A stretch of 64,000 bases of DNA from Phocoena phocoena (lineage: Eukaryota > Chordata > Mammalia > Artiodactyla > Phocoenidae). Position numbers and translations under genes: made by a program. The notes under the pieces are model-generated. The model saw only the letters and a list, made by a program, of their open reading frames with translations. It made no database searches and was not told where the DNA came from. The DNA lies in assembly GCF_963924675.1 (NCBI RefSeq), contig NC_089220.1:167200761-167264760 (forward strand), given 5' to 3'. Positions within the stretch are counted from its first letter, which is position 1; each line of letters opens with the position of its first letter. Of the stretch, positions 23,620 to 35,900 are shown in pieces.

Positions 23620-23833
23620 TTTTTTTTTTTTTTTTTTTTTTGCGGTACGCGGGCCTCTCACTGCTGTGGCCTCTCCCGTTGCGGAGCACAGGCTCCAGAC
23701 GCGCAGGCTCAGCAGCCATGGCTCACGGGCCCAGCCACTCTGCGGCACGCGGGATCCTCCCGGACCGGGGCACGAACCCGCGTCCCCTGCATCGGCAGGC
23801 AGACTTGCAACCACCGCGCCACCAGGGAAGCCC
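23620..23833 (-). mobile_element. CHR-type SINE, antisense
   Basis: Complete antisense SINE with a 22-T tract, gcggtacgcgggcctctcac and the end gccaccagggaagccc. A short duplication tttatag is seen on both sides (about 23613-23619 and 23837-23843). Confidence 0.92.
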
Positions 23834-26342
23834 AAATTTATAGTTTTTATACAATAGTCTCTCTCTATATAATCTTTCTAAAACTTGGTATAAATGTCCA
23901 GAGGTTATATGTTTTTCTGATGTCAATGTAAAAAAATTAAGGTAAGCAAATAGGTTAACATACTGTTTACGAATTGTCACAATTTATCTTGATGGTCTCC
24001 TGTTTACAGGTGAATGTTTTAGATTCACCAGTGCTCCTGTGGAGCTACTGTAACCTTCTCCCTATGCTGTCTATAGTTTTGCTCAAGGCAGCGTATTTGA
24101 TCACCCATATAATGAACTGAAAACCTCCTATTGCCCAAGTTAATAGCTCTTCATATTTGCCATTTGTCTTCAGGAAGTATTTGCTTCATCTGAAAGTTCC
24201 AAGTATCAACTTTGTTTTTAAGCCTTAGCAAAGCAGATTGGGATTCTGGAGGATGCATGGAGGATGTTTCAAGTTGCTCAGAATCAAATTATCATCCAAG
24301 ATGATTTCTAAACAGTAATATTAAGTAATAGCTTATATTCTTAATGTATCTTTCTAGTTTATGTCTAGCATCTTGAAAAATATAATTTTTATGCATAACT
24401 GGTTTGAGAACACAAAGATTTGAGTTGAATGTTATTTTCAACTATACATTCGTATTACAGGTCGATTAATTTATTCTTTTGAGAGATCACTTTTATCATT
24501 ATCAATTATTTCCTGACTATCCAGTATGTATAAATTACTGTGTTCGGTGCTGAGTATATAAAGAGGTATATAAATCACAGTCCTGTTCTCTAGGAACTTA
24601 AAATTTTAAACCATCATAAACTTAAAGTGCCATTCAGTAGATTAACAAAAAGCCCATTATTATTATCTAGTAGTAGTGTGATTTCTACTAATTGCATGTA
24701 TTCTCTTGTTCTAGGTAGAGAACTTCAGCTTAAATTAATAAAATATTTTTGGAACCAGAAGATTATTTAATCATGCTTTGTGTCCTACAGGAAACAGTTA
24801 AATGTAAAAAGCTCTATCCTTAATTTTAGCTTTTTTGAGCTTTAGAAATCGAATCTCTGACTTTCAGTTTTGCTTTCTCTCCATTTTAACACTTTGTATC
24901 CCTTATAGAATCTCATGATTTTTCATAATCAAATAAAGTGAAGGCAATTATTAGAGAGGAAGTTTCTCATGGCAGCACTTCACTGTTTGACGTTTGTGAG
25001 TTGATCTTGTGATTATTTTGAGCACAGAGGATAAGATGTTATCATAATTTGTCTTCTAACAAATTGCTTTTTATCCGTGAATATTGAAACACTCATTTAA
25101 CCAACATAACTTAGTATTACCTGTATCAGGAAATATAGAATTGTTTGGAATTACGTCAGTTTACAACCCTGAATCTAGCTATTACTATTTCAGTAGACAT
25201 AATACCCATTAGCTATTATTTCAGTCCTACCTGAGGAAGATAATGGGCTTCTCTGTGGTATGTCCTGTACTCATGATCGTATTTTATAGCCCAGTATACA
25301 CTGGGTCTTTTGCAATTTTAATCTAGGTTGGGAAATAAAAATATAAAACCATAGTCTTACTTTAGAGAGTTCACAGTTTATTTGGGTTCAGCATATGGAT
25401 GTGTGGAACTCTAGCAGTAAGCACAGCAGAGGGACACAGGCAATTAAAGATAGTCATAACGGCTTGGAGCAGCAGGAAGGGAAGTGAACAGAGACTGAGT
25501 GGATCAGGTGTGAAAAGTTCTCTGTGTTGGTGTGGAGCTCGAGGTGATAGAGAATAATGGTGAAGAGAATAATGGGGCAGGGTAGTTGCATTTGGACAAC
25601 AGACTGTCTGAGATTCTTAGTGTTCCTGAATTCCACCTCCCATTCTCTGCTTCAACAGGTTGAATCTAAACAAGTAACAGTCTCTCCAGTAAATCAGAAT
25701 TGGGGGATATTGTGATCGCTATGAAAGAACCTTGGTTTATGCGCAAGAAAATATGCCAATGTAGAGGGGGCCATAACTAGGAAAAAGATAGATGTGCCAC
25801 AAAATTGGATTAGTGAAAGAAATGTATATCTTTCTCTCATATGCAGAAATGGTATATAAGTCTGATTTAGGAATAAGATTTTCTAGTAAAAGAAAGAAGG
25901 AAAGAAAAGAGAGTCTAATTAAAAAATATATATATATATTGAATTTAATTATATACATTTAATATACACAAAATAAATTTCACAGAGAATGTACTCCATT
26001 TTTAATTGCAGGAGAAAGTTTTTTCTTTTTTAATCCTTGGATATGTCTTATGAAAAGGAAACAAATAACTAAACCCAAATGTTTAGAGTGTTGCAGAATG
26101 CCTTATGGGTCTTTGACAATACTCTAAAAATATCAGTTGTTGAATTTGGCAAAGTCTGAGAAGAGAAACTGTTTTGCCTTTTGTTTTTTCCTAACACGAA
26201 ATTAAGGTTTTTCCTTTGGTGATGACTTAAAGCTCATTGAGCTTTAGATAGTTTGATCAGCCTAGTTTATTAGAGCATCTCACCATACTGTGATTTGGTT
26301 ACAATCTGTATAATAAGGAACTGGAGAGAGTTCTACTCATTA
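23834..26342. other. Intronic sequence, weak L2/MIR traces
   Basis: Mostly unassigned AT-rich intron. The part at 24510-24620 (attactgtgttcggtgctga, tcctgttctctaggaactta) resembles an antisense L2/MIR 3' end at low confidence. A short at dinucleotide run lies near 25926-25938. No exon or RNA gene was found. Confidence 0.4.
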
Positions 26343-26486
26343 TTTTTTTAAATATAATTTAATTTATTTTTTATTTTGGCTGTGCCATATGGCATGCGAG
26401 ATCTTAGTTCCTTGAACAGGGATGGAACCTGTGCCTCCTGCAGTGGAAACGCAGACTCCTAACCACTGGACCACCAGGGAATTCCC
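26343..26486 (-). mobile_element. Older tRNA-derived SINE of cetartiodactyl type, antisense
   Basis: Antisense SINE with phrases tattttggctgtgccatatg, gagatcttagttccttgaac, and ccactggaccaccagggaat. In sense this is the gggaattccctggtggtcca head of the older, shorter tRNA-SINE subfamily. Confidence 0.85.
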
Positions 26487-29400
26487 CGGGTTCTACTCTT
26501 TAAATGTGATAGTTTAAACTGGGAGTAATTCATTGCATTGTCTACTATCTTTAGGAAACGGATTAGACATGTATTGTAAAGGAAAGAAAAGGACCACAGG
26601 CAAGAATAAACTACTTCTGCAGAGTAATTTGCTTTGTAAACATGTAGGAAAGTGTTTAACAACGTAATTAGAGTTGTCTGTGAGATCTACTAGTCCTAGG
26701 CTTGCTGACCTCTCTAAGTCCAGCTTATGGTCAGCATGTTCTTCACATCTAGGGGACACCATTCAAATTGTATTCTGTATGACTTTGGCACTTAGAAGCC
26801 ATCTTTTGTGTGTGTGTGTCCTGTATCACAAACTCTGGATGTACCTCAGATTTTAGCTACCTGTTGGGTTCAGAAGGACTATTTCATAAAACAAAGATTT
26901 TCTGTACATACTTTTTCTTTACTGCTTTAACTTTTGTTGTGGTTCTGTTTATGGTAGTTGGTTTATTTGAAGAGTGTTTGCACTTGTTAGGAATCACCGT
27001 CCTTTGTTACAAATGTCCAGTGTCTGTAAAACCATTACTTTTTAAATATTTTGCCCATTTTTTCATCATTTCTGATGAAAAAGTAAATTCAATCCCCATT
27101 CTTCCATCTTGGCCCGAAGGGGAAATCCTGACCTCTGTCTCCCACATCTGTTCTTAGAGCCCTTGACATTTTTGTCAGCCTCATCAGACCATCTGAATCC
27201 TGGACAATTTTCTTAATCTTTCTCAGTACAGTGACTCTTTCTGGCTTCACCTATATGACTCTCCACTTTTTACTCAAGAGTTTGTTAATTCATTGTTTTC
27301 TTAGTAACCTAGGTTTTCATACTTTATAGATTTTGATTTGTGTGCCTGTTATTCCTCGTTTGTATCTATATTACATACCTGTTTTTCACCCTTTCACATG
27401 CCGCTTAGCCCTACCTCTTACTCTAGCCATTGCCGTGACTATTTTCTGAAAGCTTTGAACAGCTTTGCATAAGTACGTTTGTACTACTCTTTGCCTCAGA
27501 CTGGCACCTCAGACCATACTTCTGACTTTCTGTTCTGCTGTGGGCACCACTGAAGTAATTTTTCAGGGTGCAGGAACCTGCTCTGGGCTCCTGAGTCCGT
27601 AACCCAGAAATGTGTGGAAATTAATGACTCTGGTGGCCACCCTTGACCAATGAGTAAGGTTGATGATGGGAAATGTTTTCCTGTTTAATCCCTTAGATTG
27701 ACTCGTACGCAGGACGCCCCTGGAAGACTGAGCACTGGCTACCCTGAGGGAGTAAAGGCAGCAGCTCCGTTTCACAGCCTCGTATTGGGTTTCCTTCTCC
27801 CCAGCAATGCCATTGTCACAATCCTCTTTATTTTCTCCCCTCGACTGCTTTATCCTCCCCATTCGTTTCTGTGCTACTGAAAATTGTAGAAAATAAAAAA
27901 CTCTCTTGACTAGATTTCCCAGTAGATCATACCATCTTATCCAGACTGGGTTCATTTTCTGCCAGGTGATCCAACTGGTCATCTTGTGTTTAACTGCTGC
28001 CTTAATCTTTCATGTCTTCATACTCAAAACTGGCCACCTTCACACATATTCTTACCTGAGCTGTTAAGAAGTATAAGACTTTACAAGATTAGCTTCCACA
28101 TTTTCTTTCTTCAATACATCAAAATGATTTTGAACTGATTCCTCCTCTCTATAAAAAATACTTAAAATATCTTTAATATACCTCTACTTTCTAGTGTTAA
28201 AAAAGTGACATCAATTATTAGAGTTAATTTCCCCAACTATGCTCTTGATTACCTCCAATCCTAACTTCTCACGTCTTTACCAATCTTCTCAATCTTTTTT
28301 TAATTTCCAGTGCCTCCTTTTGCTGACTATAGCTATGTTCAGATCTCACCTGTAATGGAAGAAAACAAAACACAAAACCAAAATCCTTTTTTTTGACCCC
28401 ATTATTATTATACCTATTAACCATGAGCTTTTCTTGCCTTTTGTATTCAATGGAACATTTACTGAAACAGTATTCTATTTTATTACATATTTATTCCTTA
28501 AGCCCTGACAACCTAATTTCAATCTCTACCACTCTCCAGAAACTACTGTCTTAAATGTCAGTGAAGGATGAAATAATCATTAAACCTCGTAGTCTTTCCT
28601 CAGGCATCCTCTCTGATCACATTCCAGCATGTTCCAGTAAATTCCAGTTTTCTTCTCTGACATTGTGAAAACTTCTACCTATTTAACTTCTTCCTCTTTG
28701 CAGTTCCTGATCAATACCTTATCTACTCCCAGAGTTCTCTGTAAGTTCTTTCACGGACACTGATTCTTCTCCCACACTCCATTCTTGTATTATTTCTCAT
28801 TTCTTATTGTATATTTCTCCTGCACAATGAATTGGATGTCAAATTTAACTTATCTGCAATGGAGCTTGTCATTCCCACTGACTCCCTTCATATCTCAGCT
28901 GTTTCTTGTAACTTCCTTGTTTTTGATTAGTAGTGCCTTTCTTTAAGACACCAGTGGATTCCTAATTCCTCTTTGCATCTCCCATATTTGGAGAAGAGAA
29001 AGCAAGGCACTGTGATTTACATACACTATCTCATTTAATCCCCACAGCAATTCATATTTCATATATAAATAAAGTAAGACCCGAAGTGGTAGGGTGAGTT
29101 GCCTAATGTTTCAGAGCTGTCTAGGGATGGGAACCATGTCTGCTGGACCCTGAAATTCATATGCTTTTCAGTGTGTAACAGAATGAAGACTCTTAAACAG
29201 CAGTGTATCCTGAATCAACAAAGAAATATTCAATTATGTTTGCTATTGTATTTATTAAGGACGGAATGAAGACAAAAATATATCTTAGAAAGACTGTGAA
29301 CCTTCAACAAGAGATGAAAGTAATAAAGATTTTCTGTTAGACTTTGTGTTATTAAAATGGTGTTAACCAGAATAACTTCTTTCCCAAATTCCTCAATCAA

Positions 29401-30325
29401 AGTTACGTTATATACTGAGCTGTATGGTTGTATTATATACTAAACTGGGTATATATTTACTAATATCTTTCATGTTGAGGTCAGGGTTAGAAATAGGTTT
29501 GGGTTTATTTTTTTAAGTATGTATTATTAATTAGATATTTATCAATGCTAAACTCAACTCAACATTTAAAGAGAATTCTTACCTCTTGGGCTTCAGAGCT
29601 ACGTTAAGTTGGATAACTGAGACAGAAGAATCTAAAGTTAAAGGGAGATCAGTAGCAGCAGTTAGATTATAGTGTGGAAATGTCCTATAGGTGTGCAGAG
29701 TGGGAAATTACGTGAGAGCCTGTAAGTATGGATTGTATTCTGGGCAAATGATGCATCCTCATCAGGCAATTGCGCACTGAACAACTGTCGATTAAGTACC
29801 ATTTTATCCAATTTAGACCTAATGAACTTGGTAGACGAGATCCCTGCTGGATTAAGGAGCAGTCAGAGTCTTATTTTGGGTTCTGTGCCATCTAGGTCAA
29901 GAAGTTTCCAAAGTGTTGTGTATATTTACTTGGTACAAGAATGACACAACTTTCTTATCCTTCCTTCTGTTAATCCCTTAACAAATATTTATGGAATATT
30001 ATTTGTGCTGTAGGGAGTTTCCATTGGTGAGTGGTAGATAGTGAAATAAAAGACTTAGAAAACTGTTCCTTGCCTCTGAGGAGTTTTAGTTCCATTTTTG
30101 CTAGTTTTCCTGAATTAGTCTGAATGACAGTTTTTTTTCTAATCAAAAGGATAAAAAGAATTTTGTTTGAGTCTAAAGACAAAGTAACTCCTCTAGCAAG
30201 AAGATTGATGAAAGGTCTTTAATAAGAGGGAAAAGGAATGAAGACGTGAGGATGTGTTTTGACTCTGTACTCAGTCTCACCTACCTCAGAGGTGCAATGA
30301 CACTGGTTTTATTTGGAACTTTCAG
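26487..30325. other. GPR158: Intronic sequence with sparse relics, up to exon B
   Basis: Two weak relics: 28995-29180 reads like an antisense MIR (atacactatctcatttaatc then cccacagcaattcatatttc), and 29960-30080 like an antisense L2 3' end (cccttaacaaatatttatgg, cttgcctctgaggagtttta). The remainder is unassigned. The acceptor of exon B lies at its right edge. Confidence 0.4.
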
Positions 30326-30549
30326 GAAGGGGTCCGGATCACCATTTTGCAGGAAATGCGAAGGATGTGTCAGAAGAAGCCCATGTCTGCCTGCCCTGCA
30401 GGGAGGGCTGCCCCTACTGTGCTGATGACAGCCCCTGCTTTGTCCAGGAGGATAAGTACTTGCGACTTGCTATCATCTCCTTCCAAGCCCTGTGTGTGCT
30501 GCTCGACTGCGTGAGCATGCTGGTGCTCTACCGCTTTCGCAAAGCAAAG
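30326..30549 (+). CDS. GPR158: GPR158 internal exon B (Cys-rich stalk end and TM1)
   Basis: Internal coding exon of 224 bp. Seen: acceptor aactttcag ending at 30325, donor gtaaac after 30549, and a continuous frame once the single base left by exon A is added (first codon aga, Arg). It codes for about 75 residues: a hydrophilic lead (RRGPDHHFAGNAKDVSEEAH), a cluster of five Cys within 17 residues (CLPC, then EGCPYC, then SPC), the juxtamembrane VQEDKYLRL, and a hydrophobic helix of about 22 residues (LAIISFQALCVLLDCVSMLV) followed by LYRFRKAK. From family knowledge this is the end of the ectodomain stalk, TM1 and the start of the first intracellular loop of GPR158; the basic FRKAK fits the positive-inside rule. 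The exon ends in phase 0, so the next exon must begin with a whole codon; it was not found in the window. An antisense L1 begins 81 bp downstream of the donor. Confidence 0.93.
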
Positions 30550-30630
30550 GTAAACCCAGGTACCCTGGTTACCTTTCTTTTTATTATGAAAGGTACCTTT
30601 CTTTTTATTCTGGACTGATCTCTTCTTTCC

Positions 30631-31506
30631 TTTTTTTTTTTTTTTTTACATCTTTATTGGAGTATAATTGCTTTACAATGGTGTGTTAGTTTCTGCTTTA
30701 TAACAAAGTGAATCAGTTATACGTATACATATGTTCCCATATCTCTTCCCTCTTGCGTCTCCCTCCCTCCCACCCTCCCTATCCCACCCCTCCAGGTGGT
30801 CACAGAGCACCGAGCTGATCTCCCTGTGCTATGCAACTGCTTCCCACTAGCTATCTGTTTTACGTTTGGTAGCGTATATATGTCCATGCCACTCTCTCAC
30901 TTTGTCACAGCTTACCCTTCCCCCTCCTCATATCCTCAAGTCCATTCTCTAGTAGGTCTGTGTCTTTATTCCTGCCTTACCCCTAGGTTCTTCATGACAT
31001 TTTTCTTTTTTCTTAAATTCCATAAATATGTGTTAGCATACTGTATCTGTCTTTCTCTTTCTGACTTACTTCACTCTGTATGACAGACTCTAGGTCCATC
31101 CACCTCATTACAGATAGCTCAATTTCGTTGCTTTTTATGGCTGAGTAATATTCCATTGTATATATGTGCCACATCTTCTTTATCCATTCATCCGATGATG
31201 GACACTTAGGTTGTTTCCATCTCCTGGATATTGTAAATAGAGCTGCAATGAACATTTTGGTACATGACTCTTTTTGAATTATGGTTTTCTCAGGGTATAT
31301 GCCCAGTAGTGGGATTGCTGGGTCATATGGTAGTTCTATTTGTAGTTTTTTAAGGAACCTCCATACTGTTCTCCATAGTGGCTGTACCAATTCACATTCC
31401 ACCAGCAGTGCAAGAGTGTTCCCTTTTGTCCACACCCTCTCCAGCATTTACTGTTTCTAGATTTTTTGATGATGGCCATTCTGACTGGTGTGAGATGATA
31501 TCTCAT
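30631..31506 (-). mobile_element. L1-E: antisense L1 3' end, 81 bp after the exon B donor
   Basis: Antisense poly-T (30631-30647), the 3' UTR (tctttattggagtataattg), and the ORF2 C-terminal region up to ggtgtgagatgatatctcat, where the insertion is truncated. The ORF2 piece is open for 144 codons on the minus strand (31447-31013, [20 protein letters not shown] ... HIYGI) but lacks the reverse transcriptase. No obvious target duplication. Confidence 0.92.
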
Positions 31507-34375
31507 AAGCAGAAGTCTTTCTATAATATGATTGGACTAGAGTGTGAAAGCTATATTCTTCAGCTTCGCAGGAGAAATAGGAATTGAAAATGTGAAACTT
31601 TATTGTAACGTTTTCTTCTACAGAGTGTTTCTCCCTGTTTACCCTGAAGCTCAAGTACCTCATTGCCTTAAAGGACTCTTTTACATCATCTCTTCAGACT
31701 CTAGAAGAACTTATTTTGCCAGTTCCCAATATATTGTTAATTTTTTCCTAGGTAGAAAGCTTTATGATATTTATTGTATTTCATTTTAATTTCTCTTAGC
31801 CATATTTGAAGAGGGTAAATGGACTCATCTGTTTCTGAGCACATTCTACTTTGAAGAATGAATTTATTCATGACCATACATATGGTCTTGCATCAGTATC
31901 CCAGAATGATAGTGGTCCTGCACAGAGCTTATATGGCTTTTGAGAGAGGCTGTCCTTTGGTTCTGTTCTGAGGAATCAGAGAGTAGTATAACCATTTGTA
32001 TGCTTCTGAGTTGGGGGTGGACGAAATACCAAAATATTCAGGGCAAAGCTATCTGGGGAGCTGTCTTTAGTTGGTCACCCAATTAACTGTATGCAGCTGG
32101 TGTTGTGTCAGATTTGTGGTTCTGTTGCTTTCAGAAGCGTATTTGTGCCATTGAAAAGAAAAACAAAACTTGAAGTTTCCACCTTTTCTGAATTTGTATG
32201 ACCCCTTCGTGTTAGCACAGTTGTAGAGATTGGTTTAGATTACAGAACTCATTGAAAGTATAAAGTGTTCCCATTAGAAATTAAAAAAAGAAAACAACTC
32301 TCTGTGAATGGCATGTGTTACAAAGCCTCAAATTAACATTAAAAAAAACCCACCTCTTTTGAGATTCTAGGAGAATGTATCCATTATGTTAATGTTATAG
32401 ACTTTAATAGTTATTTTAAATAGTTTCATTAACAGAAGCATACAACAAATTAGAATCAAACTTTGTATCAGCAAGAAAGGTGCAAACTGGCAAATTGCTC
32501 TTCATTTAACCAATACTTGTCATTCTTTTGCAACAAAATATGTATTATATGTTAGATTGTATATATAATAAAGTAGCTGGCCAATGGAATTGGGAAATAT
32601 CTAACCACTGTTACCTAGATAAAGTTAATTGCTTATTAAAAAGCCTATCACTGGCAGAGCAGGTAGAATTGAAAGGTCTATTTAATAAACTGCTCTGAAG
32701 TATCTCTATATAATGTAATTCATTTACACAGTGGATACCACAAAATTCTTTATGAATTTTAATTGATTTTAATCATTAATGATTGTTGTGCTAAATTGAG
32801 TTAGTGATATATGACGGTAGAATATTACACAGGATATTAAGAAACTAAGATAGTGCTTGCTAGACCAATGTCTTAATCTATGGTAATGTTACTTAACATT
32901 TCTAAAGTTATTAACCTTTTGAATTTCTCTGCACCTTCATATGAAATGCTGCTTTACAGGGCTATCATGAGAATAGATATCTTTACATGTCGTTTGGTGA
33001 AATTTCTGTAGATACAAAGTAGTTGGAATACGTAAATTAGACATTATCTAGTTTTAAGATGGTCACCTTTTGAAGAATCAGTTGGTTTTCACAGAATGTG
33101 ACATAAGGGGGAGATATTTTTAGGAAAGAAGTTTAAAAAGTCAGTGAACATAGGTCTCACATGTTCACTGTTTCATGAAATTTTATCTTCCTATTTCAAT
33201 TACCAAAAGCAATGGATTAATTGTAAAAGCGATAAACCATTTCCAGGATAGAGATGGCATGTTTAGGGCATGTAGACTTTGGCTTTGCCTTTTAAAGTTT
33301 TCACATGTCTTTGCAACATTTCTTTGGATTAAGCAAAAAACTGATGACCCCTCTTGGAGCAAAGTTGATGTTTTCCTTATGAGTTTCCCATTACATTCTT
33401 TACCCACTGATAATTAAAAGAACAAAAACCACATAATCGGTCAGTGTACATCTATTCTGACAAAAGAGGAAAAAACCTTAGTAGCAATATAGAAGTAACA
33501 TTGCGGACAAGTGTGCAGACTCTGGAACCAGATAATTTAGTCTAATTATGAGTATTTTAAGTTAAATGAGGTTTGCTCATGCCTAAAATACCAACTCTGC
33601 AGTTGGTAGGTACCAACAATCATTGGTCGAAGGTTAGTTTAACATTTTATCATTTTAAACAACACAAACTAGATTCTGCTATATTTTGGGGTGAGGCTGG
33701 TGATACAGTGCCACAAAGAGTAAATTAAATTTTACTCTGCACAAACATTTAGAGACATAACTATATACATTTTCCTTTGTGCCCTGGGTTAAAGATTAAA
33801 TCTGTCAATAAACTGTGAGTGATTTTAAACCCAGTAAGTTCTTCTAAAGCAACAGCAATTTTTACAACAGTATTTTAAAGATTCTGAATATTAAATATTT
33901 GGAACTTATTTCTATTTTTATTTTTTTTACCAAATATTATGACAAGTCACATCTTTTTCTATTAGCTATTTTGAAGAGAGAGCATAGTTTCTTACAGCTT
34001 AATAATGTGAAGTGTTAGTACAATTTATTTTCAAGTGAAAATTTGAAAGAAGGTACACTGGAACAGCAGCTTATTCCACTTCTGAAAATAATCTTTTGCT
34101 TGATTTATTCTTAGTAAATTTTAGCATGTTTGGTTTGAGGTTAGTGGTTTGGAAAAAATAGTGATAGTCATTTTTTAAAGTGAACATACTGCAGTTTGTA
34201 TTTTCCCTTCCAGGCCTGTAATAGTTCTTTTTTTAAATTAGAAATTAATTGACAGGTGATTTTATAACTGCTCATTTTTGGTTTGGAAAATCAGATGTGT
34301 TAATGTAGAGTGTGGCTGAAATTCTACTAGGCTAATTATGATGTTTTATTGCTTTTTTTGTTGAAAAAAAGGGAG
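31507..34375. other. Intronic sequence, nothing recognised
   Basis: About 2.9 kb of AT-rich, largely repeat-poor intron. I see no exon, RNA gene or named repeat in it. Confidence 0.5.
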
Positions 34376-35900
34376 ATGTATTACTTTTTTATTGTGGTAT
34401 AATATACGTAACATAAAACTTACCATTTTCTACCATCTTTAAGTGTACAATTAAGTGGCATTAAGTACATTCACATCACTGTGCAACCATCACCACTATT
34501 CATTTCCAGAACTTTTGCATCATCCCAAACCAAACTCTGTAACCATTAAACAGTTCCCTATTCCCCTAATCCCTGGTAACCTTTATTCTACTTTCTGCCC
34601 CTATAAATTTGTTTTTTCAGAGTACCTCATATATAAGTGGATACACTATTTGTCCTTTTGTTTTTGGCTTATTTCACCTAGCATAATGTTTTAAAGGTTT
34701 ACCTATGTTTTAGCATGTATCAGAATTTCATTTCTTTTAATTGATGAATAATATTCCATTGTGTGTATTTACCACATTTCATTTATCTGTTGAAAGAGTT
34801 GTTTCTACCTTTTGGTTATTGTAAATAATGCTATTGTGAACATTGGTGTACAAGTATTTGGTTGAGTCCCCGATTTCAGTTATTTGTATATAACCTAGGA
34901 GTAGAATTGTTGAATCACACAGTCATTCTGTGTTTAACTTTTTGAGGAACTACCCAACTGTTTTCCACAGAGGCCAGACCATTTGATATTTTCACCAACA
35001 ATTCATGAGGATTCCAATTCCTTCACATCCTCACTAATACTTGTTATTTTCTGTTTTTGTTTTTGTTTTATAATAGCCATCCTAATGAATCTGAAGTGAA
35101 TTCTCATTGTGGTTTTGATTTGCATTTTCCTAGATATTAGTGGCAGTTGAGCATCTTTTCATGTGCTTATTGGTATATCTTCTTTGCAGAAATGTCTCTT
35201 CAGGTCTTTTGTTCACTTTTGAATTGGTTGTTCATTGCTGAGTTGTAGGAGTTCTTTATGTATTCTGAATATTACACTTATCACATAGATGATTTGCAAA
35301 TATTTTCTCCCATCCTATGGGTTGTCTTTTCATTCTCTTGATAGTGTCCTTTGATGCCCCAAAGTTTTAAATTTTGATAAAGTCCAGTTTACCTACGTTT
35401 TCTTTGGTTGCCTGTACTTTTGGTGTCATATCTGAGAAATCATTGCCAAAGCGAATACCATGAAGCTTTCCTGCTGTGTTTTTTTTCTAGGATTTTAATA
35501 GTTTTAGGCCTTTTATCAGACTTCAATCCATTTTTAGTTAATTTTTGTTTATGTTGTAAGTTAAGGGCCCAACTCCATTCTTTTGCATTTGGATGCCTAG
35601 TTTTCTCAGCACTATTTGTTGAAGAGAATATCTTTTCCCCCTTGTGTGGTCTTGGCACTCTTATCAAAGATCATTTTACCACACACATGTGCGTTTATTT
35701 CTGGGCTCTCTATGCTGTTCCATTTGGTCTATGCCTTTATGTCAGGATCACACTGTTTTGATTACTGTAGCTTTGTAGTAAGTTTTGAAATTAGGAAGTG
35801 TGAGGCCTCCAAATTTATTCTTCTTCTCAAGGTCGTTTTGGGTCCCTTAAGATTCATGGAATTTTCATGAATTTTAGGATGTGTTTTTCTGTTTATGGGA
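34376..35900 (-). mobile_element. Old L1 3' half, antisense
   Basis: Old-family L1 on the minus strand: 3' UTR (attgtggtataatatacgta, aagtgtacaattaagtggca, ccatcaccactattcatttc) and the ORF2 C-terminal region (aatgaataatattccattgt-like text near 34745, gatttgcattttcctagata, tatgggttgtcttttcattc, tctcagcactatttgttgaa). It is 5'-truncated near 35900. Numerous indels; no usable frame. Confidence 0.85.

Larger units (their letters stand above)
12303..30325 (+). other. GPR158: GPR158 intron between exons A and B
   Basis: This 18,023-bp phase-1 intron is bounded by gt at 12303-12304 and ag at 30324-30325. It holds MaLR-type LTRs, two Tigger-like elements, CHR SINEs, a young L1 tail, an old L1 fragment and MIR/L2 relics, listed separately. 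No coding exon was recognised inside it. Confidence 0.88.

Noticed and set aside
27563..27982. 139-codon minus-strand open frame in unassigned sequence
   Set aside because: No recognisable domain, no splice signals, no codon pattern that stands out; treated as chance.
31013..31447. 144-codon minus-strand open frame near exon B as a separate gene
   Set aside because: It is the C-terminal ORF2 region of the truncated antisense L1-E and has no start context or catalytic domain.
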